Shown here: positions 12,501-27,500 of the stretch, in pieces
How positions within the stretch are numbered: the first letter of the stretch is position 1
Layout of the letters: each line of letters opens with the position of its first letter
Assembly (NCBI GenBank): GCA_946811185.2
Contig: OX328096.1
Span: forward strand, 63,014,845-63,078,844
Direction: 5' to 3'
DNA: 64,000 bases
From: Hippopus hippopus
Taxonomy: Eukaryota > Mollusca > Bivalvia > Cardiida > Cardiidae
Program-made: the position numbers and the translations under genes
The notes under the pieces: generated by a model
Database searches by the model: none
Seen by the model: the letters and a program-made list of their open reading frames with translations, nothing else
What the model was told of the DNA's origin: nothing

Positions 12501-15500
12501 CAATTATATAAACTGATCTCTTTTTATGGCTGAAGTACTCACTGAATCTCAGAAATATTTTCACCTTACAGGCTCGACTAAACAAGCGTACGGTACTTTT
12601 CCAAGATCAGACTACACGTTCTGACCAGTCTGATCTTGATCCTTTCTGTCCTCAAAAGCCCGCTTTCGTCTATGGCCCTGAAATGGTTCAATGCTAATAT
12701 GCTAAATGATAGATTTTTTCTTTTTTTTTGTTTATTTTCAACAATATAATTGAGTCCCTGGAGATGTTTCTAGCGCTTGGGCTGCTAAGCGCGACTCATT
12801 GACCTTTTGCGGACAGTGTAGACCAAGATCAGACTTCACAGAAGGTGCAGTCTGATCTTGATTCTACACTGTCCGATTAGGAGATAGTTCCCCCATCCCA
12901 AATAACTTTCGAATAGCAATTTTTTTGGTTTTTTACTAAAAAAAAAAAAAATTGTTGTCATCTTTTTCAGTTATTCTACATGGCGGTTCTTCTCTACGCA
13001 CCATCTCTGGCATTAAATGCAGGCAAGTCCGTTTGACAGTTTTGCATCTGTATATTTAGGACTGTAGATTTGAGCCGCGCTCTTGAAAAGAGGGCTTAAT
13101 GCATCTCCGTGATGCATACCAAGTAAGTCATCTTTTAATTATGGATCCATAAAATCCATTTTGTGTAACAATAGAGTGAAACACTACGTACACTGATCCT
13201 TTGACATGCAGAAAATTGACCAACAGCAAAAAGTATCGACCCATGTTAGCCTGAGCGGACTGCGCAGGCTGACATGGGTTGATACTTTTTGGAAAAGTCA
13301 TTAAACCGCCTTTTCACCGAGCATGGCTCATTTTTTACTATTTCTTATCGTAGTTTATCATTCTACTTCTTACCGGCAAAAAAATCAGATTTTTGCGCCC
13401 TTTCACTTGACAATTTTTGAAATTGACTCAGTTACAAACACCGTCAACAAAGGATCTATTGTATACAGGCTCTACAACAACGTTTACAATATTTACAAAG
13501 AAAGTCTCAAGTTTGTTTCAATGATGATTTCGCCATTGTCAAGGTTTCTTTGGTAATACCATGACAACAGCTTACTTATCCATGTCTCACCTTTGTTTAC
13601 AGCAGTACTAGGCTAGGCTAGAATTCTGCATTGTAGTCTATGTGCCTGATCAGCGCTGCAAGCGGGGATCAAACCAAAATTTCTTGCTTCAATGTATAAG
13701 TCAAACGCTTGAATCATGAAAGATTCTAAATAGACATTTTTTGAAGTACATGTATACGAGCAGTTATGAAAATTTACCACACGAGTCGGTTTTGCCTCAG
13801 TGGAAAACCTCCAGGCTGGAAATCGAACCTGAGACCTTCGGATAGATTGTATTGTGTTTTTATGACCTCACCGCCGCCCCACCCTATTATGATTGATAAA
13901 CAAGTGGTTCTTTTGTTCTACAGTTACAGGGTTAACACTTTGGGGAAGTATATGTGCTATTGCAATAGTATGTACCTTCTATACAACGTTGGTAAGTTGA
14001 CTTCATGTGATATATAGTGTCTCAGAGAGAGAGATAGAGAGAGAGAGCGAGAGCGCGTTAGTTATTTTTTTTTTCAAATCAACAAATCAACACCAAGCTT
14101 TCTTAAAACATCAAAATTGGTTTAAGAGAGAACAAAGGCTGTATACCTAAAATGCAACATATTTCTGAAGTGTTGGTAATTTACATTTTTAGATCGGCTG
14201 TTTTGGAAGAAAACAACGACTTAATGTCATACCCCCGTTGTCGTCGTCGTCTGCGTTGTCGTCTGCGTCGTTGTCGTCGTGCAAAAACTTTGACATTTTG
14301 CAATATCTCTGTTATCACTGAAGATATTTACTTCAAACTTGGAAAAGTTGTTAACTGTCAAAAGGAAAACTCATGCAAAATGGGCGGGTAACCGTCAACA
14401 TATCTTTGACACAATTATGCCCCTCTATCGACTTAGAATGTTCTCTGTTAATCAAGCTCTTGCAGCCTAGCGTTGACACCCGCATGCGGTGCTCTTGTTC
14501 TCCAAGCGTTGTTCCAACTGCATAGAAACCGATATCTTTGATATCTTTCTTTTTGTATCAAACAAGGGCGCAGCCGGTGTTGAAAGTTATGTATTTACGC
14601 ATTACCATCGAAGTATCTTTTCATTTACGGGAATAAGATTATTTTCTTACGCGACAAAAAAAAAAACATTTGGCGGTTTCCCGCTTTCTTTTTGCGCATG
14701 ACGCACTTGCGTTATTGTTCCTGATGGGCGTAACGCCTTTGTCTAGTTTTCCCCTTCTACACTGCAGGGTGGTTTAAAAGCTGTGCTGTGGGCCGATACC
14801 ATTCAGATGATCATTGTGTATGCTGGACTATTTGCCCTGGCAGCTTTAGGTCTACAAGCAGTTGGGGGTATCCAGGAGGCCTTTCGTATTGCGAACGAAC
14901 GGGGTCGTGTAGAATTCTTCGAGTGCGTCCGATTGTCTTTCCTATTACCTTTAGTATCTGTTTGGTCATCAGTGATTTAAAAACTATTTGAGTCATGTAC
15001 TGGGAAAAGTGGGCTTAATGCTTCTCCGTGACGCATTATACCTAGCAAGTCATCACATAATCATAGATCCATAAAATCCATCATGTTTAACAATCGACTG
15101 TATCTGGATGTAGAATGGTACTTTGACATACAAAAAATTGACCAATAGCAAAAAGTTTCGACCCGTTTCAGGTGCGCAGACTTCGCAGACTGCGCAGACT
15201 GACATGTGTCGATACTTTTTGCAGATGCATTAAACCCCCTTTTCACAGAGCATGACTCGTTTATTCATTTATTTAAATGCGTCAATTTCAACATCATTTA
15301 AGTCATATCACGGAGAAAGCTCACATATCCATGTATGTCTTTGGTTTCGCTAATGCTATTGTAGGACTCTAAAGTGTCCTACTAAAAGTCCAATATTTAA
15401 ATGAGGATCGAACCCGGGGCCCAAAGGTAAAGAGTCCTTTACTTTACCACTGGGTCGGGCTGGGCTGTTCCGACGATTAAGTACTTTAGAGTTTTACGAA

Positions 15501-18500
15501 CATTGGTAAATGCAGATTAGCATTTTAAGGCGCCATAAATAAATAAATAAATAAATGAATAAATAAATAATAATAGACTCGTCAATCAGAGAAAAATACC
15601 GATCAAAGAAGGAAATGCAAAAATATGAGACGTGCTCTGGCAAAGTGGGGCTTAATGCATTTCCGTGATGCATGATACCAAGCAAGTCATCATACAAATG
15701 TGGATCCATAAAATTCATTTTGTCTACCAGCCGACTTAATCATGAGGTACACCGGTCCTTTAACATGCAAAAAATGATAGCCCAGAGCAAAAAGCTTCGG
15801 CTCAAAAAGTGTAATTTTTTAAATTCATAGCTGTTGCTCTGACATTTTTTTTTTTGCCTTTTGTCAAAAAAAGAACGTCACCAGAGGCCATAAAATAGCT
15901 TCTACGGTTCAAACATTTTCTGGGTGAGGCCCGCAACCTACCTTGGATATCTTCCCTCCAGCACCCTTCCTTACTCTCGGCGCCTCGCGCCTCGAGTTGA
16001 TCTTATGCCTTCAATATTACTTTTGCGTATACTTTATTTTGGACTAGCTACGCCCCTGCATCATGAAAATGTCTGTGAATGAATATAGATTGTACATTTT
16101 ACAGCTATAATCCCGATCTGACCATACGTTACAACATTTGGAACTGTGTTATCGGGGGAGGTATCCTGTGGTGTGGCATATTTGGAACTAATCAAGCCCA
16201 GGTGCAACGAGCTCTGTCTGTAAGATCGTTAAAGCTGTCAAAAATGTGAGTATAGATTAACTGTTCGTATATTGTTTACAAGTACATGAAGTATGCTCTG
16301 TGAAAACAGAGTTAGTACATTGCAAAAAGTTTCGACCCAGGTCAGCCTGTGCAGTCCGCGCAGGCTGACCTAGGTGAAAACTTTTTGTAATTGGTCGATT
16401 TTCTGCATGTCCAAGGACTCGGTCGGTTGTTAGACCAAAAAGATTTTAGGAGTCCATATTGTTATGACGACTTGCTTGGTATAATGCATGACGCATATGC
16501 ATTAAACCACCATTTATCAGAGCGCAGTTCATATAAAAAGTACAATTTCTGTCGCTTAAGCTGTTGTTTGTTGCTCGAATAGTGTTAAGTGCCGCTTTAA
16601 CAATCAGTTATGTTACGACGACAGTCTGCTTATTCGTGGCTTTCCTAGCTTTAAGCTGTATATGACTAGTCTCCACAATGCCTTGGTCGAAGACACACTC
16701 ACGTAACAGTGCCGTGGGGTGAAGGGGTTGAATCCTGTTCTCCTTAATAAAAATCCAATCCCTTAGCTATCGAACAAAAAAAAAAAAAATCTCTAGTGAC
16801 CCATGAATAAGATCGAACTGGAAACTCTACCTCTTCAAAAGTTATTTCTTGTTCAAAATTACTTGCCGAAACTTCAAGTATACAAGCACTGCCAGGGAGA
16901 GTTTATAATCAGTAACATGTGAAAAAATGTATTTGTTATTCAGGATTAAATCTATAACAAGAAATATCTGAAATTATTCCCTATTATGTTCATTTGTTAT
17001 GGTGTGAATAAGCGCCCCGGGGTATCGATTAGCGGTTGCAATATTTATATTGTATTGTCTTTAGAAATTTACCTGGAAATTTTAATATGGCAGCTGAGCC
17101 CGCAGAATAAACATGTCCACGGTCTTTACAAATATAAAATTACTATTTATTCATTTGAGCATATTAATACTAAGAAGTAAGTCAAAAGCAGGCTACGCCA
17201 GAAACACATGGTAAATGGAGATATTGTTCTTCAGGAGCAATTTCTCCTTTCCACAATGTTTTGTCAAGTGACCTACAAGACGAAAGTGGTCGTCCATAGA
17301 TGGCATTGTGACACTTTTTACTAGATAGTTTAAACGCCACGTTCATCTTGACTACCCTGTTGTGGATCAAACATGCACCATGTTTTTCCAAGTTTAAAAG
17401 TATCTGAGCCAAGCTCTGTGAAAAGGGGTTTAAATATATCTGCAAAACGTATCGACCAAGGTCAGCCTGCGCAATCCGCGCAGGCTGACCTGAGTCGAAA
17501 CTCTTTGCTATTGGTCGATTTTCTACATATCAAAGGACCAGTCTACCTCATGATTCAGTCGGTTGTTCAACAAATAAAGAAAAAAAGGAAAGAAAGAAAT
17601 ATGGATCAATAATTGAGCCATGCTCTGTGAAAAGGGGACTTAATGCATCTGCGAAAAGTATCGACCCAGGTCAGCCTGCGCAGTCCGCGCAGGCTGACCT
17701 GGGCCGAAAGTTTTCGCCATTAGTCAATTTCCTGTTTGTCCAAGGACCAATCTACCTCATGATTAATTCGGTTATTGAAAAAAGTGGCTCCTATGGATAT
17801 ATGATTATGTGATGACTTGGGCTAGTATCATGTATAACGGAGATGCATTAAGCCCCCTTTTGCCAGAACACGGCTCAATTATATGATGGCTTGCTTCGTA
17901 CAATGCACCATGGAGATGCATTACACCCCTTGTAACCTGAGTATGGCTCGTACGTATTCTGAACCAATTAAAATCTCTTCTACAACCAAAACAGCGGATG
18001 GATGAAAATTGCTCTCTTTAGATGTTCAAAAGTTCTTATGTTATTTTCAGTGCAATATGGATGAATCTTCCTCCCCTTGCACTATTTCATGTCCTGACGG
18101 TCTCTCTCGGCGTTATCCTGACGGCGTTCTATAGAAATTGTGATCCCGTCAAGTTTGGCCTAATTCAGAAAAAAGATCAGGTATGAAACCTTATAGATAG
18201 TTGCCTTACAGTGGTATTCCAATGTTTATTTTCTTTTTATCTTCGAAAAATGTAGAAATGTTTACTTTAGTCGAGGATCACATACATTTACTAATACTTT
18301 TGTTTGCTACACAACATTTTCGAAATTCAACAAATAAAGGTGTCGATAAATGATGCATTCCAGTCTATGATGCCGCATCTTTTTTCCTGACCGGACATTA
18401 TACACAGATTTACAAGTACAAACTGAAAGTTAAGGTTATCTTCCTGTACATAGCATGATGCGTAAAAAAATTTAGATTTTATTCGTAAATTTTCTATTCA

Positions 18501-21500
18501 TTTTGTCGAGTTTGAGATAGACACAAACATATCGTACAGATTTTTTTCATGCTTGGCATAAAAAAAAAACAAGATGGTCATTAATCCTAGCACTCAACTG
18601 AGTAAAGTCATCTAGGATTGATAAAAGTGAATACATCGTTGTTATGATGTTGTAAAATACATGAGTGTTAGTTGCTCACTTTTTAGTTGAAAGTGACCCA
18701 GTTTCAAACTAATTCAAGATATTATTAAGACAAACACTCTGATCAAATTTCATGAGTATCAGACCGAAAATATGGGTTCTGGAGTGCACAGTGTTTTTTC
18801 TAAGGTCTGTATCAGACTCAAAATGTGGCCTCACTGGTGCACACAAGGTTTTCCCTAAGATTTGTCTCAGTGACCTACTTTTTGATCTGATATGGCCTAA
18901 TTTTGAACTTGTCGAAGATACTATCAAGACAAACATACTGACTAAGTTTTATAGTTATCAGACTCAAAATGTGACCTCAAGAGTGCGCACATGATTTTCG
19001 TAAGATTTGTCCCAGTGACCTATTTTCTTTTTATCTGACCTAATTGTAAGCTTGTCCAAGTTATTATCAAGACAAATATACTGCATAAATTTCATGAGTA
19101 TCAGACTGAGAATGTAGTCTCCAGAGTGCACACAATTTTTGGCAGCGGGTTTACCCCGCTGTCATAGTTTCCACATTACGTGTGCATGTTTATATTGATT
19201 TTTGAAGCCTACTATCTTTATCTAGGTCAGATTTTTGCTTCCGGCAGGTTTTGCCCGGATACGCGTGTAAACAAAACCAGTTTCGTACACTAACAAAATA
19301 GTTCTGCAAGTGATATTCAAACAAAGCAGTTCAACTCGGTACTGAAAAAAAATAAAACGCCATGTTTCAGTTGTCTTTTTAATTAAAGGTAACAAAAGAT
19401 TTTCAGCTTAAATAAAACAAAAACCGTGCCAGGTTTAACATCTCTCCAACATCTGGCACATTTATACAATAACATACCTCGTTGCTAGAGAACTCGGACC
19501 CTGGTGAACTCGTACCCTAATCTCAAGGGTAAGAGTTCTCTGGAGAACTTTCCGTTTTGATTTATATTAGTTTACGAGGAAAAAAAAAACATAGAACACA
19601 CCAATTAGTAGCATGCATTCGGAGCCATAAAAGAAATCCGCTGCCTTCAGTGCGTTAGCGCTTTGATTATATAAGGTTTCTCCAAGTGACCTACTTTTTG
19701 CCCGGACATGACCCACTTCTCAAAGATGCCATGAAGACAAAGATACCTGGTAAGTTTTATGACTATCAGGAAATTTCCACCCAATTGTGAAAATCTAAAT
19801 TTTCTGATTTTAAGGTCAAATTCGCCGGAATAATTTCACTTGATCAGATAGCGTGATTCAAGATAAGACTGCAAGTTCTGTGCAGTCTGATCTTGAATTT
19901 CACGGTCTGCATAAGTGCCTTTAGTCGAGTTTAGCAACCTGAGAGTTAACAAATATGAAATGAATACGCGAACAAGTTTAAAGTACCCAGTTTTCATACA
20001 TGTCAAGATCTCAGATGTACAGGATAATTGCCTGTCATCTGTCTATCTTCTTAGTATTGTCCTCTCTTCCCTGTATCGCTCTGTCTCTGTCTGTCTGTCT
20101 TTGTCTGTCTGTCTTTGTCTCTGTTTATCTCTCTCTCTCTCTCCGTTCCAGATAATTCCGTTGTTTATGATGGACATGATGGGCGATCTCCCGGGACTTC
20201 CCGGTCTATTTTTATCCTGCGTTTTCAGTGGAACATTAAGGTAATGCATTAAAAGCGTATCTTTGTTTCATTTTTACCTCACATGAAACTATCTTGCTTT
20301 CATGGGAAAATTATTAAACTCTTGTCATCGGTAGTCCGATAGAGTTATCTCTCTTTGAGCGCTCTTGCGCATATATGGTAAAAAATGAGGAAGTTGCGCG
20401 AGACAGGGTGATAATGTAGGAGCCTTCACTGTGCCCTAAACGTAGCCAGAACGTTAAATAACCCATAACAGGTAAGGAAAATGATAAACGAATAAGATGA
20501 AAAGCCGAGAGGGCCTCAGTTACTTGCGCTAAAAATAGGTGCATAGGTTTTTTTTTGTAAGACAGAACTTGTTTGAAATGTTTCGAGTGCAAAGGCGCAA
20601 AGTACAGCTATCTATGAGTTTCTTTACTTGTGTGTACCGCCCACAACCCTCTATTCATACCTCTGTCTGCTTTCCAGAAAACATGAATAGAGGATAGTCA
20701 GCGACCATAGAGCAAGGAATTCTGTCGCAATGGCTCTCATTAATTCTTGAACCAGTCAGAGTTCGAACCAGCAATTCTCCCGGTGTTATCGCCAACCATT
20801 CTTAAGAACAGTTTTAGTTTTATTCCTAAGAAATTTCTAAATTTGAAAGTAACGCAGATATGTGAATGGCTAAACCAAATGATTTTTCCAGTCAGAAGTT
20901 CTGTTCTTTTCTAAATCGGTAATTAGACTTAGATCAAAAACTAGGAACGTTTGGTGAATACGGGCTCTGGGTTACAAGTGCGCATCACCATCCATTTAAT
21001 AGGGACGGAGGGGTTTTCAAACAAAGCAGTATAGAAATGTACCATAGAACATTGACCCTTAGAGTGCCTTTCACAATTCTTTCACAGTTGCTTTTTCTGA
21101 CAATTAGGATCAAAATGAGCAGCCTGATCTTGTGTCTATGTCGTCTGTTTCGGTTGGATATTCTGATAGAACAAACTTTTATTCTTGCAAATTTGGATTT
21201 TTCCAGTGAGAGAATGTCCTTTTCGTTTATTTGCCCTCCCCGGGTTTATTAATGTTTACCTTTATCGTTTCAGCTCAATTTCGTCTGGCTTAAACGCTCT
21301 GTCAGCCATCACAATTGAGGATTTCATAAAACCTTGCTTGCCGAAAAATACAAGCGACCAAAGGGAGACATTTCTTTCGAAAGTATTGGGTACATCTATT
21401 CATCTTTTTAATGAAGAAGATATTGGTTGCCATGCAGGTCTTGTATACAAAAAGAAATACTCTAAACATATAATGAAAACACCGATTTCTTAAGTGTGCA

Positions 21501-24500
21501 TATGGCTAATTCACACGTAAACTTGAATTCTTAAATCTGTTTGATTTTGGATTTCTTCTCTTTTTATTTCTCATTAACACTTAAGTCTTAACTCTTTGTC
21601 AAACGACAAACTTTTAGAATTTTCCAAATTGAAAGCATTTGCAGACTACAAATTATGCGTTGAATAATGGTTTTTGTCTATGATAGGGTGGAAAACATGA
21701 TGGGAAAAGGAGAAAATGCTGGGTACCAGCATTTTTCTCCTTTTCCCACCATGTTGTAAAAAGCCTTTTTCTTTGCGGTCGTTTAGATTCGGGACATTGT
21801 GGTAAAGGGTAAACTGCTATTCACAACTCTGTGTGCTATAAAGTAAAGAGCATGCAATGAAAAATTTATCAAAACTTATTGCTGTTCGACAAATCTGCTT
21901 TTCAGGACTCCGAGTCCTTTGACTCTTTTTTTCGTTCCACGGTGTTAGGATAAGCCAACGCAACAAAGAACAAATAACAATAAGCAGACAAATACGGCAC
22001 ACGCGTTTGATTTACGTTTGTTTATCGTCGCAACCCGTTACTCACGTGGGCGACACTCCAAGATGGCTATTAGCTATTTTATTGGGGGATAATGCAAGAT
22101 ACTGGACGAAACCCATGCCATGTTATGCCCTGATCCTTTACGTGCTCACTGCACAGCACCCCATCACGAGACCTCGATTAGAGGTAGTGTCCGAAAGACA
22201 GTTAATAGAGGTCTAACTTTAGTTGGCCAGTCTTGGGAATCGAAACACACCCTCAGGAATCCCGACATTACAAAGTTCCGTGCTCTAGTACTTTAGCTCA
22301 GTAATCCAGCCATGATGACAATGAATTTGCGTTTATTTATCGTCGCCACCTAAAGAATGTTAGTATTGTTACGGGGGATAGTGCAGATACAGGACGAAAC
22401 TCATCCTAAGTTACGCCTGGTTCTTTAACGTGCTCGGTGTATAGCATCGTCAGACGGGACCTCGGTTTAAAGTCTCATCCGAAAGACTTTTAGTAATGTT
22501 AGATGGCCAGCCGTAGAAATCGAACCCACACCCTCAAGTGACTCGAAACATCACGTTTACGAGTCCTACGCTCTACCAACTGGGCTATCCGAGCTAGAAA
22601 AAAATATTTATAGCTGCTTCATATTATATATATACAAAAGCATCCATACACTTTACTAAGCCTACCTCATTTGCATTCATGAAAGGGAGTTAATTATGCT
22701 ACTAAAACATTGGTAAAACCTTCTGTGTAGTTGTAAATCTCACTGGTCAATCTTATTTGCATGCTATTCAATTTAGTGGGCCGTGTATTTACAAACACTG
22801 TCTATCTTCTTTTTATATAGTGGCTGTGTTTGGTGCATTATCCCTAGCTTTCGCTTACCTAGTGTCAACATTCGGTATCATGATTTTAAGGGTAAATATG
22901 CTACTGGAAATTGCATCTACCTAAGCACCGCGTATATTGAGTTAACCAGTTTATTTCATAGACTCCATCTTCATGTGTCATTAAATTATTTTTTCGGCGT
23001 AGCTGAATGTGCTGGCTTTTGACCTACTTTTTGGTATTGATAACAAATGAATAAATAGAAATTTGTGATTGGTAAAAAAATGTTGACATGTTTATTGTGA
23101 GGGCCCCTGCCTATTTGCTGGCAAATTCACGCCGTCTATCTTTTTTAAAGATATTTCTTATTCTTATTTCACCGAATTTCCACTGTTATAGGTATCTTTC
23201 AATTAGCATCGGACATTGAAACTTATGCTGTGTAGCTTGTAATTATATATTATGTTGTTTTTTTTTTAAATCTTGTATAGATTATCACGTAAGGGAAATA
23301 AACGTTTGTGCACATGTTTTATTCCTAAACACAATGCCAATATGTTTTACTCTGTGATCTAGATCTATTTAATCTTTATTTTCTTATGGAAAATATTTCT
23401 CAGCAGTTTGAGTAAACTTGTTTAAATTCCTTTCAGAAATTTAATCATCGACCTATTCCGAGATATGAAGCTGCACATACATGGTTATATATGAATAGAA
23501 ATACCCATGCTCTGGCAAAAGGAGGGGTTAAATGCATCTATGTATTCCAATATACCAAGCAAGTCGTCACATTGTTATAGATCCATAATATCCATTTCAT
23601 CTAACAACCTAATGAATCCTGGTGTAGAATGGTCCTTGGACATGCAACAAAATTACCAAAAGCACTAAAATTCGACATAGATCAGCCTGTGCAGGCTGAT
23701 CTTGATCGATGCTTTTTGAAGATGCATTAAACTCTGTATGTAAAGAGCATGGCTCAAATATCGATATACGAGTATATATGTTACAGTTTCATGTGTTCTC
23801 TTTCTAGCTGGTGATTTCATTATTTGGAATTTTCGGAGGTCCTATTTTCGGCGTGTTTGTTCTGGGAATGCTGTTTCCATGGGCAAATAAATGGGTTTGT
23901 AAAAGTCTTTTTTTTTTTCTGTTCCACTTATATTTAAACAAGAAATTAAAACGTAACATCAAATTTATGCTACTGAATTATAACAAGTTGTATCTGGATT
24001 CAAACATGAAAGCTTACTAAAATTTTGGGAGTCAATCTCGGAACGAATTATCTTGACTGCAGTGTTAATTTCTAGACCCTAAAACTTGTTTAACCCTTAT
24101 CCTGCTTAATAACTTAATTGAATCTTTCAACTCGATAGTAAAAACCCAAACTGCACGTTCTGTGCAGTCTGATCTTGATCTACACTGTCCGCAAAAGGTC
24201 CTTGAGTCGCTCTTAGCAGCCTGAGGGTTGACCTTGATGCAACAATGTTTGTTTTCATAACAGGGAGCCAGAGTTGGTCTTGTAGTTAGCACAGCAGTGT
24301 TAGTTTGGATTGGACTGGGCGCCATCGTCACTAATACTAGTGTGTATGTTAAGTCTCCAATATCAGTAGCGGGCTGTAACCTCAACTTGACGTCACTTCC
24401 GATATCATCCAATACCTCAACTTTTTCTTCTATTGACGATGTAGCTACCTCTGCCATGAACATATCAATTTACACCGGTGTGACGTAAGTTTTACTTTAT

Positions 24501-27500
24501 CGTGAGATCAAACTTTTACATTACAAAATTTAAGTGTCATTAATCATTTCCCGACTCTAAGATAAACGCATAGCTATCGTTAACGACGTAGATAAAGACC
24601 GAAAGACCATGTTAAAGGACACAGCAAACCTTTTTTGTCGGCTATTTTGCAAAATTTACAGCCATGAACATATCCATTTACAACGGTGTGACGTTAGTTT
24701 TACTTTATCGTGAGATCAAACTTTTACATTACAAAATTTAAGTGTCATTAATCATTTCCTTACTTTAAGATAAACACATAGCTATCGTTAACGACGTAGA
24801 TAAAGACCGAAAGACCATGTTAAATGACATAGAGAACCTTTTTTGTCGGCTATTTTCAGAAACGATTTAGCCCAAGAATGGTAACGCATTTTTAATCTGC
24901 TTTGCAAGTATTTACACCATGTAAGTCTGTTCGTCTGTTTTGACAGCAGAGGTGTGCGGTTGTGAGGTGTTCATTCATGAATGGGGCAAAATTCTGAGTC
25001 ATTGCCGTTTTATGATAAGAGTTATTCTACATGCTTCTTTCCTTTATTAACCTTGCTTTTAGACTTTTTCTTGACTTTTAACTGGTCATCCTTCAGTAGA
25101 TGATACGTAAATTTGCCAGAATAATGAATTCGTATTAATATTTATTTGTGTGCTATCTCTGAGGTAAAGAAGCCTCAAATTGCGTACGTTGGGGCCTTGT
25201 TACATAACATTCTTTGCTAATTTCTAAAAGGTATCTTTACTTTTGTATAATCTAAGGAGATGGCGGAACCATACTTTAAGCTACCCCTATTTACTCTAGG
25301 TGTATTTCAGTAAACGTCTCCCCATGCTGCTTTAATGAAAGAATCTTTACTTACGTAACCAAATGTGCGCATGCAATGGGAGCCTTACAAGTGGAATAGT
25401 AACAATAAGAATACAGCGGAAAAATAAAGAAATGGCTGTAGAAGAGCCGTTGTCCTATTTCTCATCATGCTTTCTTAAAAATGTTTTCACTAAATTTTCT
25501 TTGTATAGAAGGTAATATGATAGCTACCAAGCTACATGCACCAGCAGATACATGCACACATGTTTACGAAAACACAAAGAAATTTTTTGTATTTCGTAAT
25601 GAAAACAGCCATAATTGAGCCATGCTCTATGAAAAAGGGGACTTCATGCATCTGCAAAAAGTATTTACCCATTTACCCAGCCGGTGCAGTCTGCAAATAC
25701 TGACCTGGGTGGAAACCGTTTGCTATTGGTAAATTTTCTGTATGTCCAAGGACCATTTTACCTCATGGCTAAGTCGGCTATAAGACAAATCGGATTTTAT
25801 GGATCATATAGTTATGTGACGACTTGCTTGGTAGAATGCATCACCGAGACGCATTTTGACCCCCTTTCCCTGGACCGCCGCTCAATTGTGTCAGAGATTT
25901 TGTTTAATAGTTTTTTTAATTACTATAGAGGGATCAGAAAGTTATACACCTTGTCGTACTCCTGGTACTCCGCGTTGGCGGTGCTTATCGTGGTTTCTAT
26001 AGGGATGCTAGTAAGTCTTATTACAGGTAAATTATCTTGCCTTCATGTCTACAGGGTCCGTATTCAACAATCATTCACAAGAACATTTTTAGTCTAATTC
26101 TGAATTTTGGAAGTAACACAACTCCTAATTGGCTAAACCAAATGGTTACTTTCAAATTTAGAAAATTCTTGAGAATAAGAATAAAATGTTCCTAACAGTG
26201 GTTGGTGAATACGGACCAATGTGCCTTATTGTTTCCTACACAAACGTATTTTATTTTTCTTTCTTTTAATTGCTGTTATGATTTATTTCAAAACAAGGGT
26301 CCGTAATTACCAACCATTCTTAGCTTCATAAATAGTCTTTCACATGATTTAGAAAGTAAAACAGCTATTGATTGATTGGCTAAACCATTTGGTTTTGCCA
26401 ATTAAAAGTTGTGTTACTTACAAATTTAGAAAATTCTTGAAAATAAGAATTAAAATGTTCGTCAAAAATGGTCTGTGAATACGGACCAAGGTGTCTTTTA
26501 GTGCTTCTCACACAGACACATCTTTTAAAACACTATGACAAATGAAAAAAATGCTCACAACGAACAGCTTCTTTTTATTGCTGTCATGATTTATTTCAAT
26601 GCCAGGGTCCGTATTCAACAACCATTCTTACCTCCATTCATAGCCTTAACCAATTGGTTTAGCCAATCAGAAGTTGTGTTACTTTCAAATTTAGAAAATT
26701 CTGATGAATAAGACTAAGAATGTTCTTAAGAATAATCGGTGAATACAGACACAGGATTTTCCAATGATAAGTTTGTTTTAACTCTTTACTAGACGGCAAA
26801 CTCTTAGATCCGTCTATTTCAAAAGCATTTTTGGACGACAAATAAGGTATGGCTTAAATGGTTGAATGTTTCTACGAAAAAAAGGAAAAAAAAAAACGTT
26901 GTAGGAGAAAATACTGATTACCCTTTTTCACATCTTTTTCAAAAGATTTCTTCCTCTATGTAAAGGGCTCATTGTTTTTCAAAAGTCTTCTTCACAAAGT
27001 AAATTTAGCCTAATTTGTAGCTTGCTATTGCTAAAAAAAAAAAAAAGATTAAGAGCATACTCCACTGGCTATGTATTCTGATCTTTTATATGATCTTTCT
27101 TCTGAGACAAGTGCCTTAAAGTTCGAATACATTTGATGAATACTCTGCGACAAGGAAGGTTAATGTATCTGCAAAAACTATCGACACAGATCAGCTTGCG
27201 CTGTCCGCGCAGGCTGACCTTGGTTGAAACTTATTGCTACTGGTCAATTATCTGCATGTAAATGACCAGTCTACCTCATGATTCAGTACGGTTGGTCGTT
27301 GAAAAAATGAATTTTATGTATCAATAAAATATTATATATTTTTACCGTCAATAATTAATTTATCAATTGTTAGGTTTTTGTTGACGCATTAACCCATGAG
27401 GTGTTAAGCGCGATTCAATGTGCTTTTGCGATAAGTATAGATACAGATCAGACTTCAAAACACGTAGTCTGATCTTTGATCTCCGTTATCCGATATGGTT

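Larger units (their letters stand above)
16246..18050 (+). other. intron 6, nested R1 copies
   Basis: R1 at 16,288-16,531. A degraded R3 fragment near 17,220-17,270. Two nested R1 copies at 17,405-17,950 (see the separate entries). Confidence 0.7.
21390..22820 (+). other. intron 9
   Basis: An R3 copy lies at about 21,595-21,815 with a near-perfect hairpin at 21,697-21,755. Two SINE copies follow in the reverse orientation (separate entries). Confidence 0.65.

Noticed and set aside
22480..22600. Possible tRNA gene on the - strand
   Set aside because: A and B boxes are present but the acceptor stem does not close and a related sequence follows in tandem, so a SINE is the better call.
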